From contig CAADRB010000001.1 in the NCBI GenBank assembly GCA_900708905.1, positions 2,521,831 to 2,585,830 on the forward strand: a DNA stretch of 64,000 nucleotides. Direction: 5' to 3'. Positions 52,401-64,000 of this stretch are shown here, piece by piece. The translations under genes and the position numbers were made by a program. The notes beneath the pieces were generated by a model. That model made no database searches. It worked only from the letters and a program-made list of their open reading frames with translations, and was not told the DNA's origin. Source of the DNA: Hymenolepis diminuta (taxonomy: Eukaryota; Platyhelminthes; Cestoda; Cyclophyllidea; Hymenolepididae). Within the stretch, counting starts at the first letter, position 1. Each line of letters starts with the position of its first letter.

Positions 52401-55400
52401 TTGCAGGCTGGAGAAAATATTGTTTCATATTTTAAATAACTCGTTTTGCTAGAAATATTAAATTCTATAAAAGTATATATGATGAAAAGAAAGTTAGCCT
52501 TATGATCCGTTATCTAGGTTTTGTATCGTAGAAAATTGATTGAAAAATCTTTTCCCAAGGGTCGTACTGTACCACTATATATAAAGTATATCCCCTCCCC
52601 CAGCAAACTTCTTTAAATTGCGCAACTTGTTATATTAAAGAGAACGGCATTTACGGGCTAACTGTTTATATGTTAGCAGCAATTAAATTCTTATTTTAAT
52701 AGCATAAAATAGTAGCTTTTCGCTAAAGAAAGAGAAATTTATAGAGATGCTACGATTGTCCACTTAATTCACTTGAAAGATTTATTGCTGTTCTGGATGT
52801 CTAAAAATCACACATTCCAAACCGCTATCATACACAAAAGTTAGAAGGCTTGAAGGCAACTGAATACATTTATTCACTTGAGGTACCAAAAGGGATGTGA
52901 TTTTGGGCATTGTTTTTGTATACGACTAATAATAACTGCTGGGGGTCTCTAGGACATGGTCGTGATTGTGGTATGGATAAAAGCGACCGTTGCAAATCTA
53001 TTTACTGACACTTTGATTTATTAACTGAATGATATTTACGTGAACTCAATTAAGATTTTATATATTACGTGGTGGAGTATATGAATTAAAAAGTAGAAAA
53101 TCTAATTAGTGCAAACTCTAAATGAATTAATGTCTTTTTGGTGCTGCGCTCTCATCCCATATTTCTGCTCAACTCTTTCATCCTCTATTCCCTGCTGAAT
53201 CTTTTGCATTCTCTGCACCTTGAATTAAGGATTTGGATGTTGCTGCGTTTTCATGATTGGTGGTAATCACTAATTTTGAAACAAAGGTACTAACTCTAAA
53301 TAGTTCTGTATTTTTGGATATCTCAAGTGCATTCCTTAGGTTAAGGAGAAATTTAATAATTGACCGAGCAGAAAACATTATTTATTAATTTAGCAAATTT
53401 GGTTTAATTTTTTGCATTCATTAACGTGTCCGATTTTATAATATACGTTGAAGACACTAGAATATAGTCGTCTTATAAATTCAAGCACGACTTAAATTTC
53501 ATACTACTGATTTATAATTCAGATAAATGTTGGCACTTATTTCAGCCATTAAGAGAATCAAACCAACAGTAAGTTCAGACGTGGGCTTACAAGGAGTGAA
53601 TTGCAAAATACTAGACAACTGCCTTATGTCTATTTTTAAAATAGAATTGAAATACATCATTATATCGGGCTGAGCAAATTGCTCAGTGTTAATTAATAAT
53701 TAATCAATCAGTCCATTTTTTAAAGATCGTATCAGGTATACGTGTTGGACGTGATGCATAGCTTGCAAATTCTATTACATTGAAGAGGGATTAAATTTTC
53801 CAAACTTTGATGTTCCTTAACAATTTTGACTTGCAACATTAAGTTCCAAAGGTTATATTCATGAGAACATTTTATTCTCATTTCGCCGATGAGCCTTGAA
53901 TTTGAAATAATAGTATGAAAGTACACATCCGGCAGCGCAAAATATGAGAAAAGTGATCCCATTATCAATTTTTTCTTTATACGCTTGCTCCATCTGACAA
54001 GAACATTTTCGAAATGTGCTGCACCTTCTTGTTACATTCCTGAAAAGATAAAGTTACAGGTTTAAGTCTTCTGACAGAAAATTAATTTCAGAAATAAGTT
54101 ACATAATATAAATGACAAGGAGAGACAGGCTGTTTCCTATTTCAAATATTACTTCACTGAATTTATTTGATTTGGTTGAACTAGACATGATAGATTTCGA
54201 GAAATGTCTGTAAAAATCTTGCTCAGTCTATTTCTGCTCTGTCATTTTTTAATGCTCCACCGAAGTGCAGACAGTTTTGTTATATTCCGTACTCTGATTC
54301 ATCAAGATTTTTCAGTTTCTGAGGAGCTTGAGAAGATTCCACATAACTCGAGGTTGGTATAGAATGAAATTTGTGCTTTAGTATTTCTTTCGTGATTTCT
54401 TAAATTTTCCCAGACTCAATTTCATAACTTATATCGTACATAACACTTCTTAATAGTCTGAGCCTAGTCCTCTCTATTAAGGCTTTAATATCTTATCATT
54501 CGAAAAAAACCACTTAGTGCGTTAGTGAGTTAGTAGATTTTTGAACATTTTAACCCCGATAGATTTCTACAGAAAGTCAGTTTCAATTATTCTAAGGGTT
54601 CCAGATGCACTCCAAGTATATGACTAGATAGAGATAAAAAGACAGCATGTCTGACCACTTAAATTAATCTGGTAGAAAAGCAACACTGAGAGGCCACCCA
54701 TGATCTTGCACTTTAAATTTTGGAATAAATAATGGTAATGATAAAATACTTCACACAATTTAAAGTTGCAGACTTGCTTCCCAAATTAAAAACGCATGAT
54801 TGCGGAGACAATGAGTAGATAGTTGGCAGTTTAATTGTATCGCCATTCTGACTCATGAATGTGCACAATGAACCAGAGAATATATGATCCACTGCGATTT
54901 CTATTCTGGGGATTTACTTAAATGCATAATAAATGGCAGTAACGGGTAGAAAGACTGCGGTCAACATCTGGATTTCTGATTTTTATATCATTATCCTATT
55001 TCTTATTAACTATTTCAACACATAGATCACACAACAGAGTCCAAAATTATTTTAATTGCAAACGAAAGTGCGCTACTGGCACCGTAGTTAAATTGCTCGT
55101 CTTCTAAGTTAGAGATTACGCATTCATTGTTCATTGGTGCACACTCAGTTGGGAAGAATGACCTGCCGCGCTGGTTAAGTTTGACTAATAAAGAGGCTAG
55201 CAGAATTCATATTTTTCACCAGGAAGGCTTAATAACGTTACACCCAAACCCACGATAAGTGTTGAAAACCACCTTCCTAAACGGGCTCGGGAGTTTTTTT
55301 CAAAAGATTAAATTAGTTTTCCATGATAGGCACATAATGACGGTTCCACCTAAAAGGGATATTGGCAGTATTAAACTTGTGGCTGCCCAAACGCCGTGCC

Positions 55401-56998
55401 TCCTTAATTGGTAATGGCTCTCTCATTGTCTGCATTCTATTCTCACTGGCAGACCTCAATCTAGGTAGGTTGCTGGTTAGTATTTTTTAAGAATACAAAA
55501 TGCCAATCCATAATTCTCTTTTGTACTTATTAATGAAAGCATGCTCGGGGATTCTCCCTTCGTCTAAATTTGTATACATTGTGGTTGTTTATTTAGCAGC
55601 CTTTAAGTGGAGTTTACCGTTTGAAGCTCAGTGCTTTAGACTTGCCAGTTGGCAGCTGGAAGATTAGTAATTTATTAAGATGATTAATTTCAAATTTCAT
55701 ATTATTCAAATAAAATTATCGAATGACACGGAATTATTTCGTATCCCCGTTTTTATTTTTGCATGGCACATTTAAGGCAAAATGGGTAAAATTCACTGAT
55801 AAAATAGTGGAAATGAAAATGATGCTGCTCTAATGCGTTGAATAAAGATAAACTATTTAACGTCCAGTTCTTTCTGCCTATCAATTTTTAACCTTAAATA
55901 AGAAGTCTCAACCTTGAAAACTTTAAATTAGCTAATATTTTTTTTATATTTAATCACCAAATAACTTTTCCATAGATGTCAAATTAATGGCAAATAGAAA
56001 AAGACATTTACTGAGAGCACTAAAGTGACTATGATCAAGATGAATATGAGTTATCATATAGTAATTTGAGCATTATTTTTGTGAATATTGAATGAAAGCT
56101 GGCCAATCGATAAATCAATATTTTAGGAAGATAAGGCCTTTCGGCGTAAAAACTCTTGAACTCTAATTTGAACTTTCATTTGATGAATTCTGTATTGCAT
56201 CAAGTTTCTATTTTTCCCCATTTTTTTTATTCTCACTCGTCTACTTTAATTTGATGATGGACAAATCATTTGTATGACAATTCAAGGTAAAGTAAATTAT
56301 TTTACTATATCTTTATATTATTTCTAATTCGCACATTATAAGCCCATGTTGAATGAATTTCTTTGGATCCGACTTATTGGAAGGTGTCTAATGGCGTATT
56401 TAGGCTTTATTCTAATGTTTTAATTCAACAAGCTTGTAATTGTTTGTAAAACATTTTATGCTTCATAGAAAAAGTGGAAAAATTGATATTCAGGGACGTA
56501 GTGGAGAAAGTGACAGAAATTTGAATAAATCAAAAATTTCAGTAACTTCCCAACACATCCGCTGTTAAAAAATCTTTTTGTTCGTCCGTCGATTTATTCC
56601 AGTGACCCGGTTAGTGATATTCATCCTCTTTTATAAGTATACTTTCATATTAAACATCTAAAGCTTTATGCTTACCTATTGCCTCTAATATTGCAAATAT
56701 TCGCCTCATATCCTCAATCATTTTTTTTATAAAGTGTGTAGAAGTGTAGAAATTGAGAGCTTAATCAGTTTTATTATTCTAAGTTAAAGAGCCATAACCT
56801 GCACGTATTAAAATTAGATCAATTTATACTTCATCAAAAAATATTATTAAAATAACTGAATTGTCTGTTCAAATACCGATTTGAAATTTGTCAATAAATA
56901 TTGAAATTAGTCTTTCTGTATGCCAATATTTTATTCTGCATTACTTCCATTAGTCAGCTACCTTAGGGTAAACGGCTACAAACAGATAATCAGTATAT
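46450..56998. other. Intergenic DNA between the two inverted repeat copies
   Basis: About 10.5 kb, AT-rich. I see no retrotransposon internal genes here, so the two flanking copies are not the two ends of one element (they are also inverted). The 95-codon frame at 51413-51700 lacks recognisable motifs. Confidence 0.6.
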
Positions 56999-57460
56999 TG
57001 TTGGAGTTGAGATAACAACTAACGGTTTACTGCTAACAAATTACAACAGCAATAACGGTCACCAACTCGCAGCTGTCTGAGTAAGGGCTAACAACAATCG
57101 TGGTGCAGAGCGCCAAGAGTTGATTAGATCAAAATGCATTCAAGGAAGCCACAACAAGGATTGAAGTGAGTGAGAGAAAGATAGAGAGGGGAGCGTACTG
57201 AGGAAGAGAGGAGATAAGCAGGAAGCGTAGGAGCCGGTAATTGACACGCGTGCGTTGTTATTGGGTAGAAAACAAAGATAGCTTTATATGAGTCACTTGA
57301 GTAAGGACGCGCGAGAACATGAGCGCAGAAGTGTTTTTAGGTAAAACGAGGCGGTTATAGAAAGGGGGAAGATAGGGGTTATACGCCACTCCAGCTTCGT
57401 GGACAAAAAACCTAAGTATTGTCATAGAGAATGCGAATATAAATAAATTCTGAAGATACT
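56999..57460 (+). mobile_element. Diverged solo-LTR-like repeat, copy 2
   Basis: Begins TGTTGGAG at 56999 and carries the mirror blocks of copy 1: AGATAACAACTAACGGTT, TTTATATGAGTCACTTG (57283-57299), TTCGTGGACAAAAAACC and a following AATAAA near 57440. It is GC-richer than its surroundings and has a purine-rich GAGA tract at about 57165-57215. The element class cannot be set without internal sequence. A solo LTR of a Gypsy or BEL type is a reasonable guess from the TGTTGG start. The right edge is uncertain, and flanking target duplications could not be matched. Confidence 0.6.
57283..57299. promoter_or_regulatory. Conserved AP-1-type site fused to a TATA box (repeat copy 2)
   Basis: TTTATA is followed directly by TGAGTCA (57289-57295). 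The reverse complement is identical to 46230-46246 over all 17 bases, although the copies are well diverged elsewhere. TGAGTCA is the textbook bZIP (AP-1) site. Function is inferred from conservation only. Confidence 0.45.
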
Positions 57461-60400
57461 TAGAGTTAACCTTCAGTAGACTCTGTAACCTAAAATATAT
57501 TGAATTTTAAAATATTTTATTTGCAATAATTCAAAACCAATCAAATTATGCAGTTTTCGGAAAAACGTCTTAATTCCAACTAAACATAATTTAATGAGAT
57601 TTTTAAATTATCATTTAATCCTTTTTTCTAGGGAATCTATGAGATTATCTGTCAATTCAAACACAGGGATTAAGTTAGTTAATGAAATATCGTCAGTTGA
57701 ATTATTATTCATAAATGAAATATCAATGAGTCTATTATTTCATATAGTTTGGTATTAAACCAACATAACAGGATATTGTTTTGAATGGATCACATAACGA
57801 TAAAAGCGTTTTTAATAATAAGTCTATTTATTTGAAGATTGCAGTGAGAAAACGAATTGGACAATAGGATGCATCTCTTTCACCTACAGGTACATTGAAA
57901 TGAGGGGTCAATGAGGATTCACCATTGCTACACACATCTACCAACACAATTCATAAGACGAATGGTTGCCTAACCGACTTCTTCTTTAAACACAAGTTGT
58001 ATTCAGTGATAAGTAGATAAAGGTAATGGGACTCAGCACTGTCCGAGTTAACAATTTGTCTATTTTAATTAAACTTACTCCCTCTGATCTAGCCAACTTT
58101 GTTATAGAAGAGTCTAATAGTATTATTACCGCTTGAAATTACTATAAAATCTTTTTCCAGTCCTAATCACAAGGTAGCATTTGAACGGGCAAAATAGCTA
58201 AATATTTCAGCGCTTAATGAAATGGGAGATCATAATGGAGAATACAATGAAACCAAGAGGTCAAAAGATCCGCTTAATATGGAATTTGAAAGCGTTAAAT
58301 TGTCCCATTTTTCTTAATGGGTAGAATTAATTTTGTGATATCATGTCGTAAAGCTCTGTTTTCATGCTTTGATCTTTAATTTTCTGGGAAATTTTAATGT
58401 CTACGAAGTGTTGAGCTTTTTGACCAGTTGATTTATACGAAATGTTGGCAAAGCCGCTTTGATTCATTTGCATCTTCTCATTGCCATGTGAAGGCTGATG
58501 CGACTGGAGAAAAATAAGTTTGAATCGTAGCAGAATTTTCCCATAAAACGCATTAAAGTTTAACTATTACTATAGTTGTTAAAAATTTATTTAACCAAAA
58601 CAGAAATTCATATTGTTTAGAGTTTTCTCATTTTTGATAGGAGGAATGACTGAATAGCCTAACGAATTTTACTTGCTAAGAAATATCTGAAAAAATTTTA
58701 TTTTATTACTGTACCACTATATTTAAAGATTTATTTATTAGCTCCCAAGTTAGAACAAAGATTGGTATTCAACTCAGGAAATTTAAAATCAGCTGTATCT
58801 AATCTTTATACTCTGAAGCACCAAATCTTAATATGTTAATCAGAAATAATCTGATCTTATTTAACTCCAATCTCAAACAATTCCATGTTTGAGAGTCTTC
58901 CTTCTTCTCCGTCAAAACAATATCTTCGATTATATGATATATGCCTCGGCAATTAGGACATTTATAGCCAACCGAAAAAGGCCATTTATATTCAAATCGA
59001 AGTTAAAGTCATTAGGATCAGCGATTGATGCAGTTCGATTTTGACTTTTAAAGGTGCTTAATTTAAAAGTAGAAAAACGCTTATTAAGTCTGTTTGTTCT
59101 AATGTTCGTTTTTAAATCTATCCAAATAGGGGGCCATGTTAGTGTTTATTCAAAAATTCTGATTCAAAAGCTGACTTTTTTAAAATTCTTTCGATTTCAG
59201 CAATTTATGAGTCCGTTTCATCAACAAAGGTTAGATAAAAATAAAACTTACTAAACAATTTTCACAATATTCACCATTACAAAAAATTTTCAATCTGACT
59301 TCTAAGTAAGATATGGCTTTATTAAAAAGGAAAGATTCTTTTGATCCCCTGGGAAATCCAAAAGAGAGAATATTCTTTTATACTAGATTCGCAACTAGAC
59401 CATGTCTTCTCCGCCTACTATTTTGACATCATTGCTTTTAAATGATTTGAAAATTAAAATTAGCAAATTTTAATTAATGCATATTAAATTAATTTATTAT
59501 TATATTTAGTGATTAAGTACAATTTCAAGATTCAAACATTGCGAAAAAATACTTTTCCTTTCATTAAAGCCAGAATAAATTGCAAAAATGAAGTAAACAA
59601 CGGGAATTTACTACTTAAATGTATTATCGTTTTCTTATTAATGCTTGCTTAAATTAATTGGTCTTATTTTAATGAACGATATTATTATATTTTGTAAGGT
59701 AAGTACTACAGAACAAATCAAATGAAAAATCAAAACTCAGCTTAGCTTATTACTCAAGCACATTCCCGATGGGGGAACTCTCTTTGTATCTATCACACTG
59801 TATTATTTACTAGAATTACAGTTCATTACAAAGGCCAAATAAAGGAAATTTAATTTATTTGCTGAAATTTTATGTGATAAGCTGATTAAATGCAAAAAGC
59901 ACTAGAATGCGGACCATTTTGAAGACTTGAAAAATGAAATCGACCTTACTAAGTCTTACCTTAATAATGACTAAAAATCAGCTTAAAACTTATTTTAAAA
60001 AATAACAATGGAGCCTTTTTGATTGATAAATAAAAACAAAAGGGAAATTAATATTTTTAAAATCAACTGTGTAACCTGACCCTTGAGAAATTTAAACTTA
60101 AGCGCAACGACACGGCTTACAAATTTTGTTCAAAAATATGAATTTAAGGGTTTTTTGTTCTTTATAATCATTTATTGCAAATTATAAATGCGGACTAACT
60201 TATTAAAGAAAAAATTTTTACTTATTAATAATTGTTTTTTTATAATCATAACCTAAATGAGTGCAAACTAACAAATTACGCTGATATAATTCCGCAGTTA
60301 TTCTCGTTATACTGACATTGAAATGTGAAAAATAGCTGACAAAATTGTCATCATTTTCATTTTTGAACAAATTTGGTAAAATTTAGCCGTTCACGTATTT

Positions 60401-63400
60401 CCTAATCATGTAGTAAATGGTCAGAAATTTTGTAAAATATTTTAAGTGCAGTATTTCTCAAAGATTAAATGCAAACAATCCAAAAACAAATGTGCTACGA
60501 GCATTTAATACAAGCACTTTAGCTCCAGGCACAAAATTCATGACAAATAATGTAGCATTATTAACAACAGCACCTTGAGTAGTCTTTGTTTAACATTTGA
60601 TTAATGGATAGATTTCTAAGCTCCTTATTGGAAATCAATATATTTAAACTGCATCTATTTTAATTCAATTTGAGTTTTTGCCATCTTTCTTCAAAAATGT
60701 ATTTAAACATAGTTTGAAATATTAAAATTCATTTTTCTAAATAGAATTTAAAATTAAAAATTTTCGCCACAGTTTTTCACAGTTTCTTAATGAATTTGGA
60801 TTAAAAGTTTATTAATATGATCTTTCAAATAACGTGCTCGAGTATTTTGAAGATCATATTTATTTGTGCTAATATATAAACTTTTTTACCTCGTTCAATA
60901 TGCCTAATCAGTCAGAGCAGTTGACATGCATATTTTTATGATGAGTTTTAATGTAAAATCATCTGTATTCTCTTATATTCCTTTTCCAGGAAGATGCAAC
61001 TAAGTCGATGTAGCTCAACTAACCACGTAATTTAATCAACTTCGCATATCAAAGTCATAACAACGCATAACTGGCCAGAATGAAAGTTATGTGAAGTATA
61101 TAGATATATCTATGGGAATTATGTGCCTTATGAGAATGTAAGCAGTTTAATACTTTCGAAATTCAAATGAAGTCAGCAGGTATATTTCAATTCTATAAGC
61201 GTTTAATCTTCTACTAGCATCATGCCATTTTACGTGTTAAGATGGCATCCCATGATATACATTTCAAAAGACCTTTGATATTATTATTTTATATAATAAT
61301 ATATTTAACCTTGCTAACCTTGTATGTACTATAACTTAAAATTTTAAAATTAACAAGCAAACACACATTGCTGAGAGAACCAATGGCCAGCTCGAAGAAG
61401 CATGTGAAGCGGAATGAAGCGGAACGTGTAACTAAAATAAGCAGAAAGAAGGGGGAAGAAAAGGAAGCAGCATCCTGAACTATTTCCTGCAATAGTCAAT
61501 GAATCAAAACGGGAATAGGAAGTGAAGACTGTCGAGAAGGCAGAGAATGGTGATTATCTATCAAAAAAATCAATTGTAAATATAGCCATCACAGCAAACC
61601 CTCAAACCAAGAGAAAGGGAAAGGACAAATCCTGCTAAAAAAGAGGGGTGATTCATGCTAAGACAACTAAAAACTGTACTTGAAAATCTCTAGACAGCTG
61701 CTTATGCAAGACTAGATGGAAAATTTCCGATCTAAAACTAATGGAAAGTAGCGGACCAAAGTTACACCCAATACGCTCCTGACGCCAAGAAAGCATATGA
61801 AACCAACAGAAGGACTTCAAGCAAATAAGAATGATAAGAATGTAAACTAAGGAATGTCATATAGGAAATCTAGTAAACTATTTATATTTTGAAATCGTAT
61901 CTGTAATAAGCGCAAAAAACGTAACTGTTTTTTTGAAATATTTTAAACCTAAGCGATTAAAATTAAGTTAGTTCTTACTTTGATAGAGAAGGTTTAAATG
62001 TAATCGAACAGTTTAATTAAGGCATTTTCAACGCAAACATGTTATTAGGCGTGTTTAGTTGTGGTATTTTATGTTTTATTAAACTGAAAGCTGACCTTTT
62101 ATTTATTTGCTATTCAAATGTCGGTAAAGCACCAGAATTAAGATCCTCCAGACTATGATCCTTAAATCATGTTTTGATTCAAAATAGTTATGAAAACGGT
62201 CAATGTCCAGTCACAAAAGAACAGAGTTTACCTTGTCTTCATCAGAAATGTAAAAATTTTCTGTATATTACATTAAAATGTGCTATTGAATTAAAAATTA
62301 AATATTGTCCAGTACCGCCATTCTGAACAGTACTGATTTCTCTCCCATTAACTTCCTCATATAAATTTTATCAATGTTAGCCTTTCTGCAACTTTCTTCC
62401 AACGAATTTGCGGATCAGTTTTTTAAAAGCCCATTTCTTCTACTTGAATACGCATATTTTAACTCCCCCTCCTTCTCACTTCCTTCAATCATTGTCAAAA
62501 TGAAATCATGTGCCGAAAGGTTTCCTACTGAGTTTAATAGGCAAAAATACAAATCTTTTTCTCACGCGATTTTATTGGCTAAATAGGAGCTTTTGCGTTT
62601 ATTTGTCCATTATATAATTTATGATAATGAAAAACAAATAGGACTATGGATATTTTACCTTTGTATATATTTGATTTAACCTCTTAAATTAAAATGCTAA
62701 TAATTAATTAATCTTTTTATTAAATAATAATCGAAAGAAAATTTCTAATGTGGAGAATTATTTCGATATTAATTTGTATACATTGATTTGCATAAATTTT
62801 CCAAAACGACTTAGCATTTCACCACGGAGTGTGTTATTTTGAGTTTTGCTAGAAAGTTGATGAAAAATCTTGATTCGATTTGTAAAGATGCCTTAGAAAT
62901 TTGCATGCAGAAGCCGGATCATTGATATCTTGAAATAGTTGATAACTAACAACGATACTGTATGATTAACATTATGGATATTTTTTTCTTGAAGGTTGTT
63001 CTACATTCATTCTGCGTATAAACCCAATCAATTTATCCTTCGTTTTTACTTCTTTCATTCTCTGGCTGAGACAATTCAAACATATCTACTTACGCGTGTG
63101 AAATAATGAGTCTATTAATAAATTTTTTAATAATACGGAATATTTTGATGGTGAATTTGATCTAGAATGCATACTTATAATAAATAACAGATAGTATGAA
63201 TGAATAGGCCAATTGAAGAGCATCAATTTTTATCCTATAACTCCATCAGTGTTTGCTAAATGTGAGAAAATGATATTTTCCCCAAACAATTCTCATATGT
63301 TTTTCAATATGAGACCTTGACATGTGCAAAACAAATATCGAACATTAGACAGCATAATGACCGACCAAATGGTTAATCTTGAATCCCCAAGATGAACGTT

Positions 63401-64000
63401 TCATATTTTGATGGAAGATGCTATAGCCAGCAGATGTCTATCAACACCTGGCGATAAAATCTCCATTAGAGTGTCCACAGGCGGTCCAGTTGTGTGTTTG
63501 CTTGTTTGCACATAGAGGTGTTGATCTTTACGCCAAGACACCGAAAACGTGACATGATTGGCGTCTAACGAAAAAATACTTTGTATACAAACTTAATTTA
63601 CTAATTAATAAATTGGAGTGGCTTGCCTGCCACCTTTGAACTGATCCGGTGACATAAGTGGCTTGACTTATTCCAGCTAATTCGATCGATGTAGTTCCGA
63701 TAGACTTACAACGTTATTACAGTATTTTTAAAATTAATGCGAAAATTTTACATACATTTTTACCCTAACAGGGCTATTTTATAGAACAAGTCTAAGGCGA
63801 GTTATCCTACCTAAAAATTAAGAAAGCCTCTAAAATTCTCTTTCTAGTTAAAACAAAATATTGTTGGTGTTTATTAAACCTTTTTTAGCATTTTGATTTT
63901 AAATGGTCACTTAAATTGGATACTTTGAAGTTAAAGATGTTTACTTGCAAGGAAAAAAGGCATTTTACTTGTTAAATGGCAAAAATTTAACTAAAATCAA
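57461..64000. other. Intergenic DNA, no supported gene
   Basis: AT-rich with only short open frames (70 codons or fewer). A purine-rich, GC-richer patch at about 61360-61660 may be repeat-derived, but no second copy was found in the window. Confidence 0.55.

Overview
This window is animal nuclear DNA. It is strongly AT-rich, its coding blocks are split by GT...AG introns, one intron exceeds 10 kb, and long stretches hold only degenerate repeats. Nothing prokaryotic is present (no operons, ribosome-binding sites, CRISPR, rRNA or recognisable tRNA). An invertebrate, probably an arthropod, fits the base composition and intron sizes. That placement is an inference; no diagnostic gene was recognised.

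The one well-supported gene lies on the + strand between about 8.0 and 28 kb. Five coding blocks (8030-8559, 11585-11703, 12611-12717, 14760-15108, 25791-27975) join at consensus splice sites with matching phases (0, 2, 1, 2) into one uninterrupted frame of 1,095 codons plus a stop. The first block opens at what looks like a splice acceptor, so the true N-terminus is probably further upstream. The protein begins with an amphipathic helical stretch and then becomes largely low-complexity. It ends in a 728-codon last exon with a ten-cysteine cluster, basophilic kinase-type RRxS sites, a short coiled-coil-like helix and a probably helical C-terminal motif. I do not recognise the family. It reads like a large, mostly disordered cytoplasmic scaffold or regulatory protein, or a tail of one, and I give no symbol.

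Region by region: 1-8029 is upstream sequence or an upstream intron with two speculative 90-nt exons. 8560-25790 is introns, including 10.7 kb between the last two exons. 27976 to about 28300 is the 3' UTR, with poly(A) signals and a small hairpin. From 28.3 kb to the end I find no convincing gene, and the short open frames there are about what chance gives at this base composition.

The clearest non-genic structure is a pair of diverged copies of one dispersed repeat in opposite orientation, at about 46.02-46.45 kb and 57.00-57.46 kb. They share several collinear blocks, including an exact 17-base block joining an AP-1-type site (TGACTCA) to a TATA box, and both have a TGTTGG end. They look like solo long terminal repeats of a retrotransposon. 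Simple AT, AAT, AAAT and GCAACA tracts are scattered through the window.
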